From assembly GCA_030036985.1 (NCBI GenBank), contig JASHSD010000791.1:1-6254 (forward strand): a stretch of 6,254 nt of DNA. Reading direction: 5' to 3'. This DNA comes from Bryobacteraceae bacterium. GTDB lineage: Bacteria > Acidobacteriota > Terriglobia > Bryobacterales > Bryobacteraceae. The first letter of the stretch is position 1. Each line of letters starts with the position of its first letter. Made by a program: the position numbers and the translations under genes. The notes under the pieces were generated by a model. That model was given only the letters and a program-made list of their open reading frames with translations, did not search any database and was not told the origin of the DNA. This document shows, piece after piece, positions 1 to 5,818 of the stretch.

Positions 1-2582
1 AATGCGCCTTCGCTGCCGAACCCCGTCGTCGCGGGCGATTTGCCCGTCAGGCTGCAGATCAGATCCATGAACAGCTCGGGGAGTTCCTGATAATGGATCG
101 GCCCGTAAACCGCCAGCGGAGGAACGCCGGCCTTGCGATCCGAGGGATTGTTGCGCCGGCCTGAAAGCACCGCGTTTACGGGGAACTGCAGCGGCTCATT
201 GGCCGGGATCTCGCGCGCCATGCGCGTGCCGATCTCCGCCACATAACTGTTGCGCGGATTCGTCAAGTCGGGGCGACGCTGCAGATACCGCGGGTTCTTC
301 GATCGACTGCCATCGACGATCCGCGGGTGAGCTGACGAAACTACGAACTCGGTGTCCGGATGCTTCAGGAAATCCGTGAGGAGCTGCTTCATCGGCGCGG
401 TGTATTTGTCGAACTCGACCACCTCATCCACGATCTTCCGCACATCCTCCGTGCGCAGCGGCTCGAAATTCGAAATGAAAAGATTCGGCGAAGCGATGTC
501 GGCCTCGGCGTCTTTGTCGAAGCCGCGGTAGATGGCATCGTCCGGGCGCTGGAACAGCGTGGTCTCGCAGTTCCGGACCAGCTTCATGCTGCCGTTGCGA
601 TATTCGGGGTCAGGATGATTCAGCCACTCGCGCGGCAGCACGACCGAAGCGGTGATGTCGTCTTCGAACTGCACCTTGTCCGCCGGGTTGAAATCGGGCC
701 GAAGCTTGAAGATGCGCCAAGAGGCGTCCGGCTCCATGCCCATGCGCAGATAGTTCGCCATCATCTTCTGGTTTTCGTACTTCAGCTCATGCCCGAGAGA
801 GCCGTTGATACGGTCGACGCTGAAGTGCTGACGCCAATCGTCGCCCCATTCGGGCTGGTAATAACGTTTGACGGTGATCAGCAGCTGGCGCACGCCGCGC
901 GGCACGGCTTTGAGCCAATCATTGTGCTCGTCGGTGTAATCGGGCGAGGGCGTCATCAGCTTGATGACCGACCCGAGAGAGCGCTCGGTGCTCAGGATCG
1001 GCCGGTGTGCGCGCGCGCCAGGATGCGGGTGCTTGTAGATGCCCGAGAAATCCTTCGCAAGGATCTCGGCGACGTGCTCGATGTCGCGATGAAAATCGGC
1101 GACGAAGACGGGGCCTTTGAGTATGATGCTGCCGATCGATTTCGAGATCTCCGATTTGCCACCGCCCGAAACCGTGCAGGGTTTGTGACAGAGCACGCCG
1201 TCCGCGCGTGAGGCTACAAGACGCCAGATGTATCCGTCGATCTGTTTTTCCAGACGAATCTTGGTGCCCCATGGCAGGAAATAAATCTCATCGGCGCGCA
1301 AGGTGAGGCGATGCGATCGGCCGTCGCATAACTGCCAACGAATCGAGCCTTCGAGGACGCGGAATTCGGCGTTCTCGGGCACATAGACGACGCCTGGATA
1401 TTGCCTGTCGACCGCGTAGCGTTCGGATTTGATTTCCACGCGGTCGCCCAGCCATTGCATGGCCTGCTCGAAGGTGACCTGCTTCGTCAGCACGGTGCGT
1501 CCGGCGAAGAACTGCTGACCCAGCACGTAGGCGGGAAATGCGAGCGCGCCGCCCGCGTGCTCTTCCTCGCACCTGCCCGACAGGTTTGCCGCGTAGCTGA
1601 TCTGCGTCTTCACTTCCTTCTTGCAATAACCGTAGTAGTTATCGGCGAGGATGGTCACCATCACGCCGCGGCGATCGCGGCAGGCCAACTTGAAGGCGAC
1701 GCCGTTGTTGTAGAGTTCGTCTTCGTTGCGCCAGCACATGCCGTCGCGGCGTTGGCGTTCGGTCGCATCGTCGTAGTGCGGCAGGCCGACTTCCTTCTTC
1801 TTGACGCCCGCCAGATGCGGGGCCAGAATCACGCAGCCGGTGTGGCCGGTCCAATGTTCGACGTCGAGCGCGGCATCGTTCTCAGGCAGATCGGGATCGC
1901 CGCCATTGCCGAAGATGCGCTCGACGAAATCCAGATTGCTCACCAGACTCGCGGGCGCGAAGAAGCGGATTTCCATTGTCCGCGCGGGCTCCGCGCCGGC
2001 GGGGGGACACACCAGAGGCCGCAGCAGCAGCGTGGTGAACAACCGAACCTTGTTTTCCTGATTCAGCGTGAACGGCAGTTCCAGGACTTCGGGCGGAGGC
2101 GCGAGGGCGCGCGCGAGCAGTTCGCCGAAAGCGGACTTCGGAGTCGCGATTTTATCCGCCGGAACCGGCAGCCCGCCTTCGGCGATGTGAAAGATTCCCT
2201 TCGTGGTGCGGCGGTCGCTCTTCGGATTGTGCAGAATGCCCTGCGGGATGCGGTAAGAACGCACATAGGGCGAGATGAGGCTGTCTTCGCCCGCGGGCAG
2301 CGACATCACGCGCGCGAGGCCCGGCATATCGAGCACCAGCGTCTGGGAGGGAAGCCGCGGCGCGTGGCCGTCGAGATATGAATCCAGAAATGTCTGGATG
2401 CGCGCGTCGACCGGACACAGCCGGCTGCCGAGCAGTTGGTTCTTTCGATAGTAGTTGCGGAGCAGCGGGCCGGCGATTTCGCTCCAGGCCGCGTCGGCTG
2501 TTTTTTCGCTGGCCGGTTGGCCGAGCGCGGAGAGCTTCAGGTTGATGTATCGGACGAGTTCCGCGTCGTGCGTGCCTTCCAT
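1..2582 (-). CDS. Large PEPCK-like protein, probable PPi-type phosphoenolpyruvate carboxykinase (C-terminus outside window)
   Basis: The reading frame is open without a stop from the ATG at 2582 to the left edge, giving 860 complete codons. The predicted role is the reversible reaction oxaloacetate + PPi = PEP + CO2 + Pi in the cytosol, at the TCA/gluconeogenesis node. Seen: residues 314-325 read DNYYGYCKKEVK, which resembles the substrate/metal loop of GTP-PEPCK (YGGNSLLGKK). EEEHAGGALAF follows at 339-349. A P-loop-like SGGGKSEISK lies at 472-481 and VADFHRD at 494-500. Further on are LITVKRYYQPEWGDD and, just before the edge (846-860), TGKSPATTGFGSEGA. Known: bacterial and Entamoeba PPi-PEPCKs are about 1,100-1,200 residues, much longer than GTP or ATP types, so roughly 250-330 residues should lie off the left edge. 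The start has a strong GAGGAGG site 5 nt upstream. An in-frame ATG at 2660 lies inside a repeat and has no such site. No signal peptide or membrane segment is seen. The family call comes from recognition, not a search. The alternative is a related uncharacterised large family. Confidence 0.72.
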   Translation of the reverse strand, partial: MEGTHDAELVRYINLKLSALGQPASEKTADAAWSEIAGPLLRNYYRKNQLLGSRLCPVDARIQTFLDSYLDGHAPRLPSQTLVLDMPGLARVMSLPAGEDSLISPYVRSYRIPQGILHNPKSDRRTTKGIFHIAEGGLPVPADKIATPKSAFGELLARALAPPPEVLELPFTLNQENKVRLFTTLLLRPLVCPPAGAEPARTMEIRFFAPASLVSNLDFVERIFGNGGDPDLPENDAALDVEHWTGHTGCVILAPHLAGVKKKEVGLPHYDDATERQRRDGMCWRNEDELYNNGVAFKLACRDRRGVMVTILADNYYGYCKKEVKTQISYAANLSGRCEEEHAGGALAFPAYVLGQQFFAGRTVLTKQVTFEQAMQWLGDRVEIKSERYAVDRQYPGVVYVPENAEFRVLEGSIRWQLCDGRSHRLTLRADEIYFLPWGTKIRLEKQIDGYIWRLVASRADGVLCHKPCTVSGGGKSEISKSIGSIILKGPVFVADFHRDIEHVAEILAKDFSGIYKHPHPGARAHRPILSTERSLGSVIKLMTPSPDYTDEHNDWLKAVPRGVRQLLITVKRYYQPEWGDDWRQHFSVDRINGSLGHELKYENQKMMANYLRMGMEPDASWRIFKLRPDFNPADKVQFEDDITASVVLPREWLNHPDPEYRNGSMKLVRNCETTLFQRPDDAIYRGFDKDAEADIASPNLFISNFEPLRTEDVRKIVDEVVEFDKYTAPMKQLLTDFLKHPDTEFVVSSAHPRIVDGSRSKNPRYLQRRPDLTNPRNSYVAEIGTRMAREIPANEPLQFPVNAVLSGRRNNPSDRKAGVPPLAVYGPIHYQELPELFMDLICSLTGKSPATTGFGSEGA

Positions 2583-2587
2583 GAGGG

Positions 2588-2594
2588 CCTCCTC
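2588..2594 (-). promoter_or_regulatory. Ribosome binding site of the PEPCK-like gene
   Basis: On the minus strand this reads GAGGAGG, 5 nt before the ATG at 2582. It decides the start in favour of 2582 over the upstream in-frame ATG at 2660, which is preceded by the A/T-rich TTTAAATAA with no purine-rich site. Confidence 0.75.
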
Positions 2595-2623
2595 GGGATC
2601 AAAGCGCTCACGGCGGGGTGAGT

Positions 2624-2692
2624 GGACATGCGACTTCAGTCGCGTTTTCGGGTGCGACATTTATTTAAAGACGCGACTGAAGTCGCGTGTCC
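2624..2692. repeat. REP-like double palindrome / large inverted repeat
   Basis: Two 22-nt arms, at 2624-2645 and 2671-2692, are reverse complements except at one position, which would be a G-U pair in RNA. A 25-nt spacer separates them. Each arm also contains its own small palindrome: the right arm reads acgcgact-GA-agtcgcgt (2671-2688), a perfect 8-bp inverted repeat with a 2-nt centre, and the left arm carries cgact-TC-agtcg. The sequence can therefore fold as two adjacent small hairpins or one long cruciform. A further AGTGG match flanks both arms with a 5-nt offset. The element fills most of the gap between two minus-strand genes. It has no T-run on either side, so it is a poor intrinsic terminator. 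The shape is typical of REP elements. I infer that it is a dispersed repeat; copy number cannot be seen here. Confidence 0.8.
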
Positions 2693-2703
2693 GAACCACT
2701 ACA

Positions 2704-3015
2704 CTAACCTTCTGTCGCTCTCTCGGCTTCCTCCGCGGCTTTCCGGCCGCCCTGGCGCGCGTCGCGGATTATTTCCCTGGCTTTCTCCAGAAGCTCAGCG
2801 GGCACCTGCACCTGAAATTCCAGGTTCGGCAGCACGGTGGGGCCCACGATCATCGCCGGGATGTCGCTCGAATCCAGCACGCCCTTAACTGCCAGCGCTT
2901 CCATTTCCGCGTCGTGGTTGGATGAGCTGAAAACCGGAAGCATGGCGCTGCTTTCCGCGTTATCGTTCGTATTATCCTCCGGCGACGGCGTTGTATTTTC
3001 CCTATCGTTTTCCAT
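2704..3015 (-). CDS. Small DUF2007-like (putative signal-transducing) protein
   Basis: This is a 103-residue protein. The first 24 residues are hydrophilic and acidic (rich in D, E, N, S, T), probably disordered. They are followed by a compact domain from about residue 25 to 92: a strand with LPVFSS, a helix rich in acidic residues and alanine, SSDIPAMIVG, an extended segment with QVQVP, and a final helix AELLEKAREIIRDAR. This beta-alpha-beta-beta-alpha order matches the DUF2007 family (Pfam 'putative prokaryotic signal transducing protein'), whose molecular role is not known. The tail is charged and alanine-rich. The start at 3015 has GGGAG only 1 nt upstream, which is close. A second ATG at 2943 (residue 25) has GGAAAG about 8 nt before it and would give just the domain. 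The frame is open upstream to 3252, but that part overlaps the YtxH gene on the opposite strand and is not used. The gene may be co-transcribed with the PEPCK-like gene, with the repeat between them. Confidence 0.7.
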   Translation of the reverse strand: MENDRENTTPSPEDNTNDNAESSAMLPVFSSSNHDAEMEALAVKGVLDSSDIPAMIVGPTVLPNLEFQVQVPAELLEKAREIIRDARQGGRKAAEEAERATEG

Positions 3016-3076
3016 GCTCCCACGATAGCGTGCAACCGGTGCCGGCAACTTACAATGGATGTGAGGATTGAACCAT
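3016..3076. promoter_or_regulatory. Divergent promoter region between DUF2007-like and YtxH genes
   Basis: This 61-bp gap must hold the start signals of both divergent units unless they lie inside the genes. A TACAAT at 3051-3056 on the plus strand is a good -10 candidate for the YtxH-led cluster and lies 20 nt before the ATG. No convincing -35 is present at 16-18 nt spacing. GCAAC occurs as a direct repeat at 3032-3036 and 3045-3049, with CCGG motifs between the copies. On the minus strand TATCGT sits close to the ATG with TTGCCG about 15 nt upstream, a weak pair. No clear operator palindrome is seen. Confidence 0.35.
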
Positions 3077-3334
3077 ATGGAAGAGAACAACAGTTTCGGC
3101 TGGTTCCTGGCGGGCGCGGTGTTGGGCGCCACGGCTGCGCTGCTGCTGGCCCCGAAATCGGGCGCGGAGACGCGAAAGTACATTCGCGACACCACCAAGG
3201 ACAGCCGCGAGGCGATGGAAGAAAGCGGCCGCGACCTGATGGAACGCGGCAAGGAACTCTACGAGCGCGGGCGGAAAATCGCCGAGGACGCAGGCGATCT
3301 CTTCGAGCGCGGCCGCAAGCTCGTGCAGGGTTGA
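3077..3334 (+). CDS. YtxH domain-containing small membrane protein
   Basis: This 85-residue protein has a short polar N-terminus followed by a single hydrophobic, glycine/alanine-rich segment at about residues 8-25 (GWFLAGAVLGATAALLLAP). The characteristic APKSGAETR turn comes right after the membrane segment. This is the YtxH family signature, often annotated as gas-vesicle-like or general stress membrane protein; its biochemical role is unsettled. Residues 38-82 form a highly charged helix with repeated units of the type (D/E)L-x-ERG-(K/R), at DLMERGK, ELYERGR and DLFERGR, consistent with an amphipathic or coiled-coil cytoplasmic tail. I chose the ATG at 3077 because GAGG at 3063-3066 lies 10 nt upstream. 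A TTG at 3068 in the same frame is only 1 nt from that site and was not used. It is the first gene of the rightward cluster. The MBL gene follows after 7 nt. Confidence 0.85.
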   Translation: MEENNSFGWFLAGAVLGATAALLLAPKSGAETRKYIRDTTKDSREAMEESGRDLMERGKELYERGRKIAEDAGDLFERGRKLVQG

Positions 3335-3341
3335 GCGTCGC

Positions 3342-4187
3342 TTGCATTCGCTGGAAATCGGCGAATTCCGCATCACTCTTGTTCGCGCCGGTTCCTATTG
3401 GTGGGACGGCGGCGCGATGTTCGGCGTGGTGCCGAAGACGCTCTGGTCGAAACATCAGCCGGTGGATGAGTTGAATCGCATCGAAGCCGGATTCAATTGC
3501 TTCGTGGTCGAAAACGACAGCCGCAGAATATTGATCGAGACCGGCGGGGGTGTGCGGCACGACCCGCGCGCCGCTGAACGAATGCGCCTGCCCGATCCTC
3601 CACGCATCCAGGAAGTTCTTGCCGCGCACGGATTCGAGCCGGAGTCATTCGACGTCGTCATTAATACGCATCTGCACTGGGACCATTGTGGCGGCAACAC
3701 CGTTGATACCGATAGCGGGGTCTGCCCCACCCTGCCCCTGGCACGGTACGTCACGCAGCGCGGCGAAGTGGAGCATGCGCGCGAGCAGCATCCGCGCGAT
3801 GCGATGAGCTATCGCGCGGTCAATTACGAACCGCTGATCGATTCCGGCCGGATGCAGTTGCTGGATGGCGATCTGGAAGTGGCGCCGGGCGTCGAGGTGC
3901 GCGTTACGCCAGGTCACAATCGCGACATGATGATCGTGCTGGTGCGGTCGAAGCGGGAGACATGGTGCCATTTCGCCGATCTCGTGCCCTATGCGTCGCA
4001 GGTGACGCCAACGTGGGTCAGCGGTTTCGATCTGTTCCCGCTGGAGACGATCGACAGCCGCACCGAGTTGTTCGAGCGCGCCGCCGCGGAGGGCTGGTGG
4101 TGCAGCTTCGGGCACGACCCGAAAATCGCCTTTGCGAAAATCGAAACAGCGGAGGGAAAGTGGCGCACGCATCACAATCGGGCCTGA
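3342..4187 (+). CDS. MBL-fold metallo-hydrolase
   Basis: This is a 281-residue protein with the full metallo-beta-lactamase metal-ligand set: H110-x-H112-x-D114-H115 in NTHLHWDHCGGN, H192 in TPGHN, D213 in HFADL and H258 in FGHDP. This predicts a dinuclear, probably zinc, hydrolase. The N-terminal part has the usual strands leading to LIETGGG. GGAMFGVVPKTLW at 23-35 is typical of the lactonase/hydrolase-type MBL proteins rather than true beta-lactamases. There is no signal peptide, so it is likely cytosolic. The substrate cannot be read from sequence; a lactone or thioester/ester substrate is only a family-level guess. The start is TTG at 3342, 7 nt after the YtxH stop, with AGGG at 3327-3330 upstream. 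Homologous MBL proteins begin near this point, but the start is the least certain part. The gene's last 28 nt overlap the dehydrogenase gene, which suggests translational coupling. Confidence 0.85.
   Translation: MHSLEIGEFRITLVRAGSYWWDGGAMFGVVPKTLWSKHQPVDELNRIEAGFNCFVVENDSRRILIETGGGVRHDPRAAERMRLPDPPRIQEVLAAHGFEPESFDVVINTHLHWDHCGGNTVDTDSGVCPTLPLARYVTQRGEVEHAREQHPRDAMSYRAVNYEPLIDSGRMQLLDGDLEVAPGVEVRVTPGHNRDMMIVLVRSKRETWCHFADLVPYASQVTPTWVSGFDLFPLETIDSRTELFERAAAEGWWCSFGHDPKIAFAKIETAEGKWRTHHNRA
4151..4156 (+). promoter_or_regulatory. Internal ribosome binding site fixing the GTG start of the P5C dehydrogenase
   Basis: GGAGGG lies inside the 3' end of the MBL gene, 3 nt before GTG at 4160 (4 nt if counted from GGAGG). 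It is the only strong site near the expected N-terminus of the dehydrogenase. It supports a start within the upstream gene rather than at the downstream ATG at 4250. Confidence 0.6.
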
Positions 4188-5737
4188 AGCTTCAGGAATT
4201 CCGGAACGAGCCTTACACTGATTTCAGCCGGCTGGAAAATCGCAAGCGCATGGAAGAAGCGCTGGCGAAGGTGCGCGGGCAACTGGGCCGGGAGTATGAA
4301 ATTCTCGTGGCCGGCGAGCGCGTGCGTACGACGGAGACGATGCGGTCGGTAAATCCCGCGCGTCCGGATGAGGTCGTCGGCATTCATCAGAAGGCCACCG
4401 CCGACCTGGCCAATCGCGCGGTTGAGACGGCCTTCCGCAATTTCTCCGCATGGAGCGCGACACCCGCCGAAGAACGCGTGCGCACGCTGGTGAAAACGGC
4501 TGCTTTGATGCGCGAACGCAAATATGAATTCGATGCGTGGCTCGTCTTCGAAGCCGGTAAGACATGGCCCGAGGCCGAGGCCGAGGTCAGCGAAGCCATC
4601 GATTTCTGCGAATACTATGCGCGCGAAATGCTGCGCCTCGCCGGGCCGCAGCCTGTGGTGCAACTTGCCGGCGAACGCGACGAAATGCGCTATTTGCCGC
4701 TGGGCGTGGGGATCGTGATTCCGCCATGGAATTTCGCTCTGGCGATTTTGTGCGGCATGACCGTGGCGGCGCTGGTGACCGGCAATACCGTGGTGATCAA
4801 GCCTTCGAGCGAGACGCCGACCATTGCCGCTGTGTTCGCCGAGACGCTGCTCGAAGCCGGGTTCCCTGCGCATTCGTTCTGTTTTCTCACCGGCAGCGGG
4901 GGCGCGATCGGCGATGCTCTCGTGGCGCATCCAAAGACGCGGTTCGTTTCGTTTACCGGATCGCGGGATGTCGGCCTGCATATCAACGAACTTGCCGCCA
5001 AACCGCAGAAGGGCCAGCTTTGGATCAAGCGCGTGGTCGCGGAGATGGGCGGGAAAGACGCGATCATTGTCGATGCCGATTGCGATCTCGATTCGGCGGT
5101 CGAAGGCGTGGCCGTTTCGGCGTTCGGGTATCAGGGCCAGAAGTGTTCGGCGTGCTCTCGCGCGATCGTGCATGAAGGCGTTTACGAGAGATTTTTGGAG
5201 AAGCTGCGGGCGCGCACGGAAAAGATTTCGCTGGGCGAGCCGGATGACCCCGCGAACTACATGGGCCCTGTCATCAGCGCGGGCGCGAAGAAAACCATTC
5301 AGCAGTACATCGAGGTCGGGAAGAGCGAAGGCCGGGTTATTGCGGGCGGACGCGATGGTTCGGGACGCGGCTATTTTCTGGAGCCGACCGTGATCGCCGA
5401 TGTGGATCCGCAGGCGCGCATTTTTCAGGAGGAGATCTTCGGGCCGGTGCTTGCGGTCACCAAGGCGCGCGATTTCGATCACGCGCTGGCTATCGCCAAC
5501 GATTCGCAGTACGGGCTTACCGGCGCGATTTATTCCAATAATTCGGCGCATATTGCAAAGGCGCGCGAGGAATTTTTTGTCGGCAATATGTATATCAATC
5601 GGAAATGCACCGGCGCGATGGTCGGCGCGCACCCGTTCGGTGGTTTCAATATGTCGGGCACGGATTCGAAGGCCGGCGGTCCCGATTATCTGCTTTTGTT
5701 TTTGCAGGCGAAATCGATTGCGGAAAAGATGGGGTAG
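4160..5737 (+). CDS. 1-pyrroline-5-carboxylate dehydrogenase (L-glutamate gamma-semialdehyde dehydrogenase)
   Basis: This 525-residue NAD(P)+-dependent aldehyde dehydrogenase oxidises glutamate gamma-semialdehyde to glutamate, the last step of proline (and arginine/ornithine) breakdown in the cytosol. Length fits the stand-alone PruA/RocA type; there is no proline dehydrogenase domain. Seen: an N-terminal FRNEPYTDFS typical of this subfamily; the oxyanion Asn191 in PPWNF; Lys214 in VIKPSSE for cofactor binding; the Rossmann TGSRDVG at 266-272; general base Glu295 in AEMGGK; nucleophile Cys329 in GQKCSACSR; and Glu425 in EEIFGPV. Towards the C-terminus come INRKCTGAMVG and HPFGGFNMSGTDSKAGG, which separate P5C dehydrogenases from most other aldehyde dehydrogenases. 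All catalytic residues are intact. The GTG start at 4160 has GGAGGG upstream. The frame is open back to 3962, but that part lies in the MBL gene and does not resemble the family. It is the last gene of the rightward cluster; no proline dehydrogenase gene is in the window. pruA or rocA would both be defensible names. Confidence 0.93.
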   Translation: MAHASQSGLKLQEFRNEPYTDFSRLENRKRMEEALAKVRGQLGREYEILVAGERVRTTETMRSVNPARPDEVVGIHQKATADLANRAVETAFRNFSAWSATPAEERVRTLVKTAALMRERKYEFDAWLVFEAGKTWPEAEAEVSEAIDFCEYYAREMLRLAGPQPVVQLAGERDEMRYLPLGVGIVIPPWNFALAILCGMTVAALVTGNTVVIKPSSETPTIAAVFAETLLEAGFPAHSFCFLTGSGGAIGDALVAHPKTRFVSFTGSRDVGLHINELAAKPQKGQLWIKRVVAEMGGKDAIIVDADCDLDSAVEGVAVSAFGYQGQKCSACSRAIVHEGVYERFLEKLRARTEKISLGEPDDPANYMGPVISAGAKKTIQQYIEVGKSEGRVIAGGRDGSGRGYFLEPTVIADVDPQARIFQEEIFGPVLAVTKARDFDHALAIANDSQYGLTGAIYSNNSAHIAKAREEFFVGNMYINRKCTGAMVGAHPFGGFNMSGTDSKAGGPDYLLLFLQAKSIAEKMG

Positions 5738-5767
5738 CAGCTTTCGGCACAACCGCTCCCTCGCGGT

Positions 5768-5803
5768 CGCGGCTCGGAAACGTATGGCTTTTACCGAGCC
5801 GCG
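5768..5803. terminator. Hairpin in convergent gap, possible bidirectional transcription stop
   Basis: cgcggctcgg (5768-5777) and ccgagccgcg (5794-5803) form a perfect 10-bp GC-rich stem around a 16-nt loop. It lies between the stops of the dehydrogenase (5737) and the leftward isomerase gene (5819), where a shared terminator would be expected. No T-run follows the stem on either strand, so it does not meet the intrinsic-terminator pattern. It may act with Rho, protect 3' ends, or simply be a chance GC-rich palindrome. Confidence 0.45.
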
Positions 5804-5818
5804 CGCGCAAGCAAGCGA

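Noticed and set aside
360..1211. 283-codon open frame on the plus strand
   Set aside because: Also a shadow of the PEPCK-like gene; rich in Arg, His, Val and Leu with no motif.
1401..2381. 326-codon open frame on the plus strand
   Set aside because: It lies antisense to the PEPCK-like gene, whose minus-strand frame is open over 2.5 kb with conserved motifs. The plus-strand product shows no family features.
2624..2692. CRISPR repeat or intrinsic terminator reading of the inverted repeat
   Set aside because: There are only two inverted, not direct, copies and no spacer series, so it is not CRISPR. There is no T-run after either arm, so it is not a standard intrinsic terminator.
3016..3252. 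N-terminal extension of the DUF2007-like frame
   Set aside because: It is antisense to the YtxH gene and reads as low-information sequence. The ATG at 3015 or 2943 fits the domain better.
3962..4159. N-terminal extension of the P5C dehydrogenase frame
   Set aside because: It runs inside the MBL hydrolase gene in another frame, is arginine-rich and does not resemble the family. The GTG at 4160 with GGAGGG upstream gives the usual length.
3342..4187. True beta-lactamase (antibiotic resistance) reading of the MBL protein
   Set aside because: The metal ligands are those of the broad fold, but there is no signal peptide and the N-terminal features fit the lactonase/hydrolase side of the superfamily.
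4172..5752. 526-codon open frame on the minus strand
   Set aside because: It is antisense to the P5C dehydrogenase, which has all catalytic motifs intact. The antisense product is an arginine-, histidine- and alanine-rich translation with no recognisable domain, as expected from high-GC codon use.
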